From Cryomorphaceae bacterium (lineage in GTDB: Bacteria; Bacteroidota; Bacteroidia; Flavobacteriales_G; Salibacteraceae), in NCBI GenBank assembly GCA_003564735.1, contig PXEK01000337.1:1-16499 (forward strand): DNA of 16,499 bases, written 5' to 3'. Positions 7,859-15,280 of this stretch are shown here, one piece after another. How positions within the stretch are numbered: the stretch's first letter is position 1; every line of letters starts with the position of its first letter. The notes under the pieces are model-generated. The model did no database searches and was not told the origin of the DNA. It worked only from the letters and a program-made list of their open reading frames with translations. The translations under genes and the position numbers were made by a program.

Positions 7859-8896
7859 ATGTCTGCAAAAATAAATGTAGGAGTCATTGGAGCCACAGGC
7901 TACACAGGGTCAGAATTGGTGAGACTACTCCACCACCACCCCCTTGCACAAATAACCGCAATAACCTCTGAAAGTAGAGCGGGGGAAAAATTTTCGCAAG
8001 TGCATTCGGCGTTTGAGGGGATATGTGATTTACCACTAATCAAAAGCGACGACTTGAATACCAACAATATAGATGTCCTCTTCTTCGCACTGCCTCACGG
8101 TGTTTCTATGAAGTTCGCCGAGAAGTTTTACGGTACAAAACCCATCATCGATTTCTCAGGTGATTACCGTTTAGATTCGTCAAAAACATATACCGACTGG
8201 TACGGTAAAGAACATACATTCACCACTCCTTTTAAAGATGCGGCTTACGGCTTGCCGGAGTTGTTTGCTTCCAAATTGAAAGATTCTCCGCTCATCGCGA
8301 ACCCGGGATGTTTCCCTACCGGAGCTTCTTTAGCTTTAGCGCCGCTCATTCAGCATAATAAGGTGGATGCTCAAAATATCATTGTGGACGCGAAAACAGG
8401 TGTTACAGGTGCGGGAATTAAAGCCTCAGCCGTTAATATGTTCAGTAACGTAAATGATAATTTCAAAGCTTACGGTATAAAAAAACACAGGCATACCGTT
8501 GAGATGGAACTTAATATGGAAAGATTGACGGGGCAAAAAGCGATTGTTCAATTCACACCTCACCTATTGCCCGTAGACCGTGGGATTTTGACTACGGCCT
8601 ATCTAAAGCCCACAGGCAGCATAACCGAAAAAGAAGTTATAGAACTGTACCGCGAGTTTTACAACAATCAGCCCTTTGTCAGATTACGGAACAGCGCCCC
8701 GGAAATAAAACAAGTTAGAGGTACAAATTATGTGGATATTTATGCGACGCACGATGTGCGAACGGGTAATATAATCGTTGTAAGCGCCATAGACAACCTA
8801 GTCAAAGGCGCCGCAGGACAGGCAGTACACAACATGAACATTAAATTCGACTTTAAAGAAACAAAGGGATTGAACATTGTTCCTCTTCAACCATAA
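7859..8896 (+). CDS. argC: N-acetyl-gamma-glutamyl-phosphate reductase
   Basis: NADPH-dependent reduction of N-acetylglutamyl phosphate to the semialdehyde. 345 aa, the size of the long (type 1) ArgC. The dinucleotide-binding motif GATGYTGSELVRLL is near the N-terminus, the catalytic cysteine C151 sits in ANPGCFPTGA, and KKHRHTVEME holds the conserved active-site histidine region. The frame can be opened upstream to a TTG at 7808 inside argD, but the ATG at 7859, one base after the argD stop, leaves the Rossmann strand (INVGVIGATG) in the normal place. That spacing indicates translational coupling. argJ starts 18 nt after the stop. Confidence 0.96.
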   Translation: MSAKINVGVIGATGYTGSELVRLLHHHPLAQITAITSESRAGEKFSQVHSAFEGICDLPLIKSDDLNTNNIDVLFFALPHGVSMKFAEKFYGTKPIIDFSGDYRLDSSKTYTDWYGKEHTFTTPFKDAAYGLPELFASKLKDSPLIANPGCFPTGASLALAPLIQHNKVDAQNIIVDAKTGVTGAGIKASAVNMFSNVNDNFKAYGIKKHRHTVEMELNMERLTGQKAIVQFTPHLLPVDRGILTTAYLKPTGSITEKEVIELYREFYNNQPFVRLRNSAPEIKQVRGTNYVDIYATHDVRTGNIIVVSAIDNLVKGAAGQAVHNMNIKFDFKETKGLNIVPLQP

Positions 8897-8914
8897 AAAC
8901 GATAAAGATAAAAT

Positions 8915-10135
8915 ATGACATCAATAGTTAACAACATTGCCAGCGTAAAGGGATTCACGTGCTGGGGAGCTCACTCGGGAGTAAAGTCAATGCGTCGAGA
9001 TTTAGCGTTAATTTACAGTGAAGTTCCGGCGAGTGCCGCTGCCGTATTCACGCAGAATAAAGTAGTTGCCGAACCCGTAAAAATCTCGAGAGAACACGTA
9101 AAGAGGGGAAAAGCTCAAGCCATTGTCTGTAATGCGGGTAACGCCAACGCTTGTACCGGTGAACAAGGAATGGAGGGCGCAAGAGCGATGGTGAAAACAA
9201 CAGCCGAGGAGTTGGGCATTACGGAAAGTGATGTGATTGTCGCATCAACCGGTTTAATTGGAGAGCCTTTCCCCACTGATGATATTGTTGAAGGAATAAA
9301 AAACATTGTACCCAAATTAAGTAATCGCACCAGCGCGGGAACATTGTGTGCTAACGCCATTCTCACGACCGATACTTTTGCAAAAGAGGGATTTATCAAT
9401 TTTGAAATCGGCGGAAAGCAAGTCTGTATGGCCGGCATAGCCAAAGGATCGGGAATGATTCACCCTAATATGGCCACTATGCTCTCCTTTATCGTTTGTG
9501 ATGTTTCCATAAAGCCTTCATTACTTCAAGAGGCGCTAAATGAGTGTAACAAAAAATCATTTAATATGATTACCGTTGACGGTGACACTTCAACCAATGA
9601 TATGGCTGCAGTGTTGTGCAACGGAAAAGCAAATAATGAAGAGATCACATCAAAAAAGAGCGCAGAGTACAAACTTTTCAAGGAAAAGCTTGAAGAAATG
9701 ATGATTCACTTAGCGAAATTAATTGTTTCAGACGGGGAAGGTGCGAGTAAATTTGTTGAGTACGCGGTGGTGAACAGTAACTCTGAAGAACGTGCCCGTA
9801 CATTCATCCGAAGTATTTCCGATTCTGACTTGGTAAAAACAGCCATGTTCGGTAGAGACCCCAACTGGGGACGAGTTGTGGCCGCCGCCGGAAATTCGGG
9901 ACAACCGTTCGACTACACTAAAGTGGATTTATCCATGGGGTCATCAGAAAAACAAATTCAAGTCCTTAAGGCAGGAACCCCACAGAAATACGATAAAAAC
10001 TTTATGAAAAAACTCCTTCGAGAAAGTAACCTCAAAGTCATTATGGACTTAAATGAAGGAGAAGAATCGGCAACGGGCTGGGGTTCTGACCTAACAACGG
10101 ATTACGTACTTTTTAACTCTGTATACACGACTTAA
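8915..10135 (+). CDS. argJ: Glutamate N-acetyltransferase / ornithine acetyltransferase
   Basis: Transfers the acetyl group from N-acetylornithine to glutamate, so ornithine is released and the acetyl group recycled. 406 aa, normal for the family. Key signatures: the oxyanion-hole region STGLIG, the autoprocessing site KGSGMIHPNMA-TML with nucleophile T188 (codon 9476-9478), DGDTSTND, GRDPNWGRVVAA, and the typical C-terminal ending NSVYTT. The chain is expected to cleave itself before T188 into alpha and beta subunits. Whether it also uses acetyl-CoA (bifunctional form) cannot be read safely from the sequence. It is last in the arg block; argF, argG and argH are not in the window, nor are argA or argE. 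Confidence 0.96.
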   Translation: MTSIVNNIASVKGFTCWGAHSGVKSMRRDLALIYSEVPASAAAVFTQNKVVAEPVKISREHVKRGKAQAIVCNAGNANACTGEQGMEGARAMVKTTAEELGITESDVIVASTGLIGEPFPTDDIVEGIKNIVPKLSNRTSAGTLCANAILTTDTFAKEGFINFEIGGKQVCMAGIAKGSGMIHPNMATMLSFIVCDVSIKPSLLQEALNECNKKSFNMITVDGDTSTNDMAAVLCNGKANNEEITSKKSAEYKLFKEKLEEMMIHLAKLIVSDGEGASKFVEYAVVNSNSEERARTFIRSISDSDLVKTAMFGRDPNWGRVVAAAGNSGQPFDYTKVDLSMGSSEKQIQVLKAGTPQKYDKNFMKKLLRESNLKVIMDLNEGEESATGWGSDLTTDYVLFNSVYTT

Positions 10136-10150
10136 TGTTGAAGCACCTTA

Positions 10151-10185
10151 CGAGGTTAAAAAGTATTTCAAATAGTACTACCTCG
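10151..10185 (+). other. Inverted repeat after argJ, possible weak terminator
   Basis: CGAGGT (10151-10156) pairs with ACCTCG (10180-10185), and AGTA (10162-10165) with TACT (10176-10179), leaving a small A-rich bulge. It begins 15 nt after the argJ stop, a typical terminator position, but no T-run follows, so intrinsic termination is doubtful. It might instead stabilise the 3' end of the arg mRNA. Confidence 0.3.
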
Positions 10186-10227
10186 ATGAAAATATGAACC
10201 GCGGAGTTTTACTTGTAATATTATTCG

Positions 10228-10235
10228 TATTTTCG
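10228..10235 (+). promoter_or_regulatory. Possible -7 element for the T9SS-sorted protein gene
   Basis: TATTTTCG, one mismatch from TAnnTTTG, lies 31 nt before the ATG at 10267 and would give a leader of about 25 nt. No TTG box at the expected distance is seen. It suggests separate transcription from the arg block. Confidence 0.35.
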
Positions 10236-10266
10236 CAATCTAATTAACACATATAAATTTTATAAT

Positions 10267-10986
10267 ATGAAAAAACTAGTACTATCTTTAAGCTTTATAG
10301 CTTTTGCTTTTGGTGTTACGGCACAAATTGATGTAAACACCGTTTTTATGACAGAAGCGGGTGTTCAAGACGCGGCTCAACAACTCACCCCCAATGAATT
10401 AGAGAGTGAAGCCCAAGTTACATTATGGTTCAATTTTACAAATAACTTGAATGATGAATTATTACCCAATGACAGCATCACATTTGGTTGGGAAATCGAT
10501 GGAGTTTCACAAGGCACGCTAATACAAGCATCCCGAAACAATCCCGTTCCCATTGGTAGTTCTGTAAATTCGTTTTTGCAACAAACCTACACTTTACCCG
10601 AAGAAGGTACCTTTGAGATTTGTGTTTGGCCTTTGTACAACCCTTACGACCCAAACACCGATGAAAATACCGGTCGCGCTTGTCAAACCTTTGAAATTGA
10701 AGAAGAAGAGGACGAAGATCCCAATTCAATTGCTGAGCACATTGCCAAAAGCATGAAGCTTTACGCCGGTCAAAACGAGGTGGTAATCGAAAGCGGTGAA
10801 GCTGAAGGTTTAACGCACGTTGCCATTTTCGACCTAAGCGGTAAAATGGTATTCAACAGAAATATTCAGTTGAGCAGCCAAAGCATTGAGCGCGTAAATG
10901 TGAATATGTTGAATGCGGGAATGTACATTGTTCGTTTATCACAAGGAAACAATGTTTTGAAAGCGAATAAAGTTGTGTTGAGGTAA
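10267..10986 (+). CDS. Secreted protein with type IX secretion C-terminal sorting domain
   Basis: 239 aa. A classical signal peptide (MKKLVLSLSFIAFAFGVTAQ, cleavage near residue 19-20) is followed by a beta-rich domain of about 130 residues with no named family. It reads like one immunoglobulin-like sandwich: VTLWFNFTN, SITFGWEIDG, GTFEICVWPLY. A very acidic hinge (EIEEEEDEDPN) joins it to an approximately 80-residue C-terminal module with the type A sorting pattern: LYAGQNEV, IFDLSGKMVF, LNAGMYIVRL and a final basic KANKVVLR. In the T9SS pathway this tail directs passage across the outer membrane and is normally removed at the surface. The function of the cargo domain is unknown. A strong terminator follows 24 nt after the stop. 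Confidence 0.85.
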   Translation: MKKLVLSLSFIAFAFGVTAQIDVNTVFMTEAGVQDAAQQLTPNELESEAQVTLWFNFTNNLNDELLPNDSITFGWEIDGVSQGTLIQASRNNPVPIGSSVNSFLQQTYTLPEEGTFEICVWPLYNPYDPNTDENTGRACQTFEIEEEEDEDPNSIAEHIAKSMKLYAGQNEVVIESGEAEGLTHVAIFDLSGKMVFNRNIQLSSQSIERVNVNMLNAGMYIVRLSQGNNVLKANKVVLR

Positions 10987-11009
10987 CAGCAACTTTAAAA
11001 ATTAATTCT

Positions 11010-11043
11010 AAAAGCCGCAGTCCGTTGAACTGCGGCTTTTTTT
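11010..11043 (+). terminator. Rho-independent terminator after the T9SS-sorted protein gene
   Basis: Perfect 11-bp stem, AAAAGCCGCAG (11010-11020) with CTGCGGCTTTT (11030-11040), a 9-nt loop and a run of seven T's (11037-11043). The A-run on the left arm gives a T-run on the minus strand as well, so it may also stop transcripts from the convergent TPM gene ending at 11112. Confidence 0.92.
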
Positions 11044-11111
11044 CAACAACTAATCTTCCTACAAGTTTCTACAAGTAATAAATTGAAAACAACCCGTCTT
11101 ATCAGAAATCG

Positions 11112-11627
11112 CTAGATAAACTCTGTCTCCCTGTTTTCCAAAACACGTATAATTCTTAAAATTCCGTATCGAATACCGTTGTAATACTCGCCTTGTTTGA
11201 AGTGCGGCATTATGTTTAGGTGTATGATCTCCCGCACTTTATCGTCATTAAGTGAATGAACCACTCCTTTACCTGTAAGTATAAACATCTCATTTCGGCT
11301 TTCACTAACCACGAACACCACGCCCTTCTTTTCGCTGCCCCCCACTCCTATTCTATCGCCGTACATTTTCGCAAAATCCTCGATATTTTCTGATTTTTCA
11401 AAATCGGTTGTGGTCACGAATACCAATTCATTTCCGGTTTTTCTATGATGCTCGGCCAGCTCTTCATCCAGGTTTTCTACTTGGTCGCGACTCAAGATTC
11501 CTTCGTGGTCATGAATGTAATCTGTAAACCCGTTATTTCCACAAGAGAAGAGAAGAAAAAACAACGCCAAGCAAATCATCTTTCCCGGTGTAATCGAATA
11601 GGGAAGGGTAGGAGTTTTTAATTTCAT
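11112..11627 (-). CDS. Lipoprotein with a TPM domain (YgcG-like)
   Basis: 171 aa. A hydrophobic signal ends in the lipobox LFSC (C29), so the protein is likely lipid-anchored in the envelope. The rest is one TPM domain: YIHDHEGILSRDQVENLDEELAEHH, then TGNELVFVTT, DFAKMYGDRIGVG, KKGVVFVVSE and a helical C-terminus. TPM domains occur in envelope proteins of varied and mostly unproven function, sometimes with phosphatase activity. The usual C-terminal membrane helix and Gly-rich tail of YgcG proteins are absent. The start may be the ATG at 11627 (chosen) or the ATG at 11579, which would leave a 13-residue signal. It lies 35 nt downstream of the beta-lactamase-like gene and is probably co-transcribed with it. 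Confidence 0.8.
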   Translation of the reverse strand: MKLKTPTLPYSITPGKMICLALFFLLFSCGNNGFTDYIHDHEGILSRDQVENLDEELAEHHRKTGNELVFVTTTDFEKSENIEDFAKMYGDRIGVGGSEKKGVVFVVSESRNEMFILTGKGVVHSLNDDKVREIIHLNIMPHFKQGEYYNGIRYGILRIIRVLENRETEFI

Positions 11628-11662
11628 AGCAATATACAGTAATTTACAAAATAATTCATTTT

Positions 11663-12856
11663 CTATTCTAAATACTCTCCCGCGGAACCTGTGGGTTTTC
11701 TTACAGTACTGATTAAAGGTTTTACCAACCTCATTAAATCTTCAGATTTCAAAAAACTCCCGCGAGTGGTATTTGTCAATATAATTACGGCTAGATCTTT
11801 TTCGGGAACACGCAAAAAATAAGTGCGATACCCGCGCCACCAGCCGTTGTGATAAATCACATCCACATCGTAGTTTTTATTAATTCTCCAGCCTAAACCG
11901 TAGGAAAGTCCTTTACTGTCAAATTTAGATCGCGTTTTATACATATCTTCGATGCTCTCCCTCGAAATCAAAGCTTCACTTTTTAACGCCAAATCAAAAC
12001 GCAGTAAATCTTCGGTAGTACTGAATACCCCTTTATCTCCCGTAACTCCGTTCAAATAGAAGTCGGCTTTGGCGCGTCCAAAAGCATTATGACCCGGCGC
12101 GACATTGGGTATGGAAACATAATCCATATCGCTGTAAACAAACGTATTCATCATATCCAAAGGTTTGAATATATATTTTTCAGCGGCAGATTCAAACTTC
12201 ATGTCAGTCACTTTTTCCACTATGGCTGCCAGTAAAAAATAATTGGTATTGCAGTAATTAAAACGTGAATTGGGAGGGTAGTAAGGATCGGGTGCTTTTG
12301 TAATCAATGAATCCAGAATGTTCTCATTACACATAGCTAAATCTTTATCTTCCCAAATGGCATCGGTGAGGTACATATAATTGGGTAAGCCGCTGCGGTG
12401 AGATAGCAGCATTTCCAGCGTTATATCTTCATAAGGGAAATCGGGAAAATAATAATTTACAGTATCTTTGATATTCAACAAACCTTTCTCTTGCAACAAC
12501 ATAATCAAAGTTGCCGTGATAGGCTTCGAAACCGAAGCCAATTGAAAAACCTCATCTCCCTTAAGCGTGTCTCGCTCAGTAATATTAGCAAAACCATAAG
12601 AATTCTCAAATGTCTTTCCCTCATGGTAAATAAGTACATTCCCGTTTAAGGGTTTATTATCGGGAAGCCTTGTAAAAAAAGCATTGAATCGTTGAACTTG
12701 TTCCGGGGGAAAGACCGCCTTTTCCACTACGGCAGGTTTGTGCCCCTCCTTATCCATTTGCTGATTTTGATCAGATCCCACGTCACCCGCGCAACCAAAA
12801 AAACTCAACATGCTTAATGAGAGTACAGCTGCAGAAAACCGTATTTTTAAAATCAT
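11663..12856 (-). CDS. Serine beta-lactamase-like hydrolase, lipoprotein
   Basis: 397 aa of the class C beta-lactamase / PBP4*-like superfamily. The signal peptide ends at the lipobox FFGC (C22), followed by a polar linker to about residue 50. Catalytic motifs: SxxK as S108-V-S-K111, the following LLSHRSGLPNY, the second motif Y201-C-N203, and HNG at 336-338 in place of KTG, as is usual for esterase-like or peptidase-like members. Likely substrates are D-amino-acid peptides or esters in the periplasm; sequence does not tell which, and antibiotic resistance should not be assumed. It is the first gene of a likely pair with the TPM lipoprotein. A TATCTTTG element sits 4 nt upstream of the ATG. 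Confidence 0.9.
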   Translation of the reverse strand: MILKIRFSAAVLSLSMLSFFGCAGDVGSDQNQQMDKEGHKPAVVEKAVFPPEQVQRFNAFFTRLPDNKPLNGNVLIYHEGKTFENSYGFANITERDTLKGDEVFQLASVSKPITATLIMLLQEKGLLNIKDTVNYYFPDFPYEDITLEMLLSHRSGLPNYMYLTDAIWEDKDLAMCNENILDSLITKAPDPYYPPNSRFNYCNTNYFLLAAIVEKVTDMKFESAAEKYIFKPLDMMNTFVYSDMDYVSIPNVAPGHNAFGRAKADFYLNGVTGDKGVFSTTEDLLRFDLALKSEALISRESIEDMYKTRSKFDSKGLSYGLGWRINKNYDVDVIYHNGWWRGYRTYFLRVPEKDLAVIILTNTTRGSFLKSEDLMRLVKPLISTVRKPTGSAGEYLE

Positions 12857-12860
12857 AATA

Positions 12861-12868
12861 CAAAGATA
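12861..12868 (-). promoter_or_regulatory. Consensus -7 element for the beta-lactamase-like gene
   Basis: On the minus strand this is TATCTTTG, a perfect match to TAnnTTTG. It ends only 4 nt before the ATG at 12856, so transcription would begin at or beside the start codon. A TTTG (complement of 12894-12897) lies 25 nt further upstream, slightly beyond the normal spacing for a -33 box. Confidence 0.5.
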
Positions 12869-13003
12869 TGTACAATGGTAATTTGAGATATGTCAAATGT
12901 TGAATAGTTTAACTTCAAGGCGATAGGGCAACAAATAAAGGCTGTGGTTTAATACATATCCCAAGGAATGTATGCAAACATGCAGATTGTAAAGAAATAC
13001 AAC

Positions 13004-13011
13004 TAAATTTG
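13004..13011 (+). promoter_or_regulatory. Consensus -7 element for the acyltransferase gene
   Basis: TAAATTTG matches TAnnTTTG exactly and ends 22 nt before the GTG start at 13034, giving a leader of about 16 nt. The nearest TTG upstream (12987-12989) is only 14 nt away, shorter than the usual spacing, so the -33 half is not clear. Confidence 0.5.
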
Positions 13012-13033
13012 CGCCACTGCGAAAAACGAAACA

Positions 13034-13801
13034 GTGAAAATACTCTTTAAAAAAGACGCGCTTGGCAATTGGTTTATAATCAAAAGATTACTATTCTTTT
13101 TTTTGGGCACATTCGCATTGTACAGATTTAAGAATTTGTATAAAACCAATATTACCGGTACTGAATATGTCATGAAACTGCCTGAACGTAACGTGCTTTT
13201 TGTATCTAACCATCAAACATATTTCGCAGATGTTACGCTCATGCTTCTTACTATATTTAATGTGAAAAACGGGGTAAAAGACAAGTTGGGCAGTGTTTTT
13301 AATCTTTTCAATCCGCGCATGCGCATATATTTTATAGCGGCGCGCGAAACAATGAAATCAGGTATTTTACCACGTATGTTCATACGTGCGGGCGGCATCC
13401 TCATCAAACGCACATGGCGCGAAAAAGGGAAAAGTATTAGGCGCGAAGTGGATCACAGTGATGTGCATCTTATCAAAACGGCCTTGCAAGACGGCTGGGT
13501 AATCACATTTCCCCAAGGCACTACGGCTCCGTATGCAAAAGGTCGCAGAGGTACGGCGGTTCTGATCAAACAACTTCAACCTATTGTAGTTCCCGTCGTT
13601 ATTGACGGTATGCGACGTGCTTTTGACAAAAAAGGTCTATTCCTCAAAAAAACGGGTACTCAAATATCACTCAAATTCAAAGCGCCCCTCAATCTAGATT
13701 ATGATAATCAATCGTCTGACGAAATTATGGCAGATATCATGCACGCCATAGAACAAGACGAATATCATAAAAATAAGGCGCTAAAGGAAAAGCCTGAATA
13801 A
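13034..13801 (+). CDS. PlsC-type acyltransferase (lysophospholipid acyltransferase family)
   Basis: 255 aa, GTG start. An N-terminal hydrophobic helix (about 17-31) is followed by the PlsC/LPLAT fold. Block I reads [10 protein letters not shown] with H60 and D66, five residues apart instead of the usual four. Block II has [10 protein letters not shown], and block III FPQGTT (159-164) has Gln where Glu is usual, followed by the block IV region IVVPVVIDG. The family transfers acyl chains to glycerophospholipids or related lipids at the inner membrane face; 1-acylglycerol-3-phosphate is the default guess. The spacing and Gln variants match my recollection of a Bacteroidota branch and may mean a different acceptor. 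The gene is divergent from the beta-lactamase-like gene and 59 nt before tyrS. Confidence 0.85.
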   Translation: MKILFKKDALGNWFIIKRLLFFFLGTFALYRFKNLYKTNITGTEYVMKLPERNVLFVSNHQTYFADVTLMLLTIFNVKNGVKDKLGSVFNLFNPRMRIYFIAARETMKSGILPRMFIRAGGILIKRTWREKGKSIRREVDHSDVHLIKTALQDGWVITFPQGTTAPYAKGRRGTAVLIKQLQPIVVPVVIDGMRRAFDKKGLFLKKTGTQISLKFKAPLNLDYDNQSSDEIMADIMHAIEQDEYHKNKALKEKPE

Positions 13802-13828
13802 ACCCCTTCTCCCCCTTTCGATATAACT

Positions 13829-13836
13829 TACTTTTG
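13829..13836 (+). promoter_or_regulatory. Consensus -7 element for tyrS
   Basis: TACTTTTG matches TAnnTTTG exactly and lies in the gap after the acyltransferase stop, ending 24 nt before the ATG at 13861. It indicates that tyrS has its own promoter, and it argues against the upstream TTG at 13834, which falls inside this element. No clear -33 TTG is seen. Confidence 0.55.
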
Positions 13837-13860
13837 CACTTCTCAAAAATTCCAAGATTT

Positions 13861-15156
13861 ATGGCTGATAATTTCGTTCAAGAATTACAATGGCGCGGCA
13901 TGGTACATGACATGATGCCGGGAACTGAAGAACAACTCAGTGAGTCTTCTACGGCCGGTTACGTGGGCATCGACCCCACTGCAGATTCCCTCCATATAGG
14001 CCATTTGGTTTCCGTAATGATGTTGGTGCATTTGCAACGTCACGGCCACACGCCTATTGCTTTGGTAGGAGGCGCTACGGGAATGATTGGTGACCCTTCG
14101 GGGAAATCGAAGGAACGTAATTTATTATCTGAAGAAGAGTTGCGCCACAACCAAGAGGCGATAAAAAAACAGCTGTCAAAGTTTTTGGATTTTGACGCCA
14201 CCGAACCCAATACGGCCAAAGTAGTAAACAACTACGATTGGATGAGCAAATTCAGCTTTTTAGACTTCATTCGCGATGTGGGGAAACACATTACGGTAAA
14301 CTACATGATGTCAAAAGACTCCGTAAAAAAACGCATCGGTCAAGAATCGGCTGAAGGTATGAGCTTTACGGAGTTTACCTACCAATTGGTGCAGGGGTAT
14401 GATTTCTTGCACTTGTATAACGAAATGGACTGCAAGCTTCAAATGGGCGGTTCAGACCAATGGGGAAATATCACCACGGGAACAGAGTTGATTAGACGTA
14501 TTTCGGGAGGTAAAGCTTATGCACTCACCTGCCCTTTGATTACCAAAGCCGACGGCGGAAAATTCGGTAAAACGGAAAGCGGCAATATTTGGCTCGATAA
14601 AAATCGAACATCCCCTTACCAATTCCACCAGTTTTGGATCAATACCGCTGATGACGATGCCGAAAAATACATCAAAATTTTCACCCTTCTCTCCAAAGAG
14701 GAAATTGAAAAGTTGATTGAGGAACACAAGAAAGATCCGGGCCGCAGAATTTTACAAAACACACTCGCCGATGAGGTAACCACAACCGTTCACGGTAAAG
14801 AAGAACTAGAAGCTGCAAAAGCGGCAGGTCGCATACTGTTTGGCAAAGGTACCGAGGAGGCTTTACGCTCATTGAGCGAAGCTGACTTTCTATCTGTTTT
14901 TGAAGGAGTACCACAAAAAAAAATAGACAAACAATTCGTTATCGGTATGGACTTGGTTCAACTTTTTTCAGGACAAACCGGATTCTTGAAATCAAACGGT
15001 GAAGTGAGAAGAGCTTTAAAAGAAAAATCGCTTCAGTTGAACAAAACAAAAGTAGAAAGCGAAACGGCAAAGGTAGCTGAATCACAACTCATAAATAACA
15101 AATACCTGTTACTGCAGCGCGGTAAAAAGAATTACTTCTTGGTCATTGCAGAGTAA
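13861..15156 (+). CDS. tyrS: Tyrosyl-tRNA synthetase
   Basis: Charges tRNA-Tyr with tyrosine using ATP; cytoplasmic class I synthetase. 431 aa from the ATG at 13861. The HIGH motif is at H45-I-G-H48 after [12 protein letters not shown], with [13 protein letters not shown], the tyrosine-site region [23 protein letters not shown], and the KMSKS equivalent KFGKT (234-238). The C-terminal approximately 65 residues form an S4-like RNA-binding domain ([20 protein letters not shown]). The frame can be extended to a TTG at 13834, giving nine extra residues, but that codon lies inside a promoter-like element. No T-box-like leader is possible in the short upstream gap. Convergent with the dipeptidase gene. 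Confidence 0.97.
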   Translation: MADNFVQELQWRGMVHDMMPGTEEQLSESSTAGYVGIDPTADSLHIGHLVSVMMLVHLQRHGHTPIALVGGATGMIGDPSGKSKERNLLSEEELRHNQEAIKKQLSKFLDFDATEPNTAKVVNNYDWMSKFSFLDFIRDVGKHITVNYMMSKDSVKKRIGQESAEGMSFTEFTYQLVQGYDFLHLYNEMDCKLQMGGSDQWGNITTGTELIRRISGGKAYALTCPLITKADGGKFGKTESGNIWLDKNRTSPYQFHQFWINTADDDAEKYIKIFTLLSKEEIEKLIEEHKKDPGRRILQNTLADEVTTTVHGKEELEAAKAAGRILFGKGTEEALRSLSEADFLSVFEGVPQKKIDKQFVIGMDLVQLFSGQTGFLKSNGEVRRALKEKSLQLNKTKVESETAKVAESQLINNKYLLLQRGKKNYFLVIAE

Positions 15157-15216
15157 AATCAGGAGAAATTTTCGTGCGGTAGCAAACTTTTGATAACCAA
15201 TTCCCTTGCCCCAAGC

Positions 15217-15258
15217 AAAAAAACCGATTCTCCGGGTGTATAACACTCGGGGAATCGG
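15217..15258 (-). terminator. Strong rho-independent terminator after the dipeptidase gene
   Basis: A 16-bp stem (15224-15239 with 15243-15258; outer arms CCGATTC and GAATCGG) closes on a 3-nt ATA loop and contains only two G-U pairs. On the minus strand it is followed by seven T's (complement of 15217-15223), and it starts 23 nt after the dipeptidase stop. In the plus direction no T-run follows, so it terminates tyrS only poorly, if at all. Confidence 0.9.
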
Positions 15259-15280
15259 CATTTGATAAATGGTGAATTGC

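Noticed and set aside
9115..9444. Antisense 109-codon frame within argJ
   Set aside because: Opposite-strand shadow of a conserved gene; no signal, domain or start context.
11663..12856. True class C beta-lactamase giving antibiotic resistance
   Set aside because: The third motif is HNG rather than KTG, and it is a lipoprotein of the broad PBP4*/esterase-like group, so resistance is not supported.
12970..12985. Direct repeat ATGCA-AAC-ATGCA as an operator in the divergent promoter region
   Set aside because: Too short and not symmetric; no regulator nearby to link it to.
13834..13860. Nine-residue upstream start (TTG) for tyrosyl-tRNA synthetase
   Set aside because: The codon lies inside a perfect TAnnTTTG element, and the ATG at 13861 gives the expected N-terminus.
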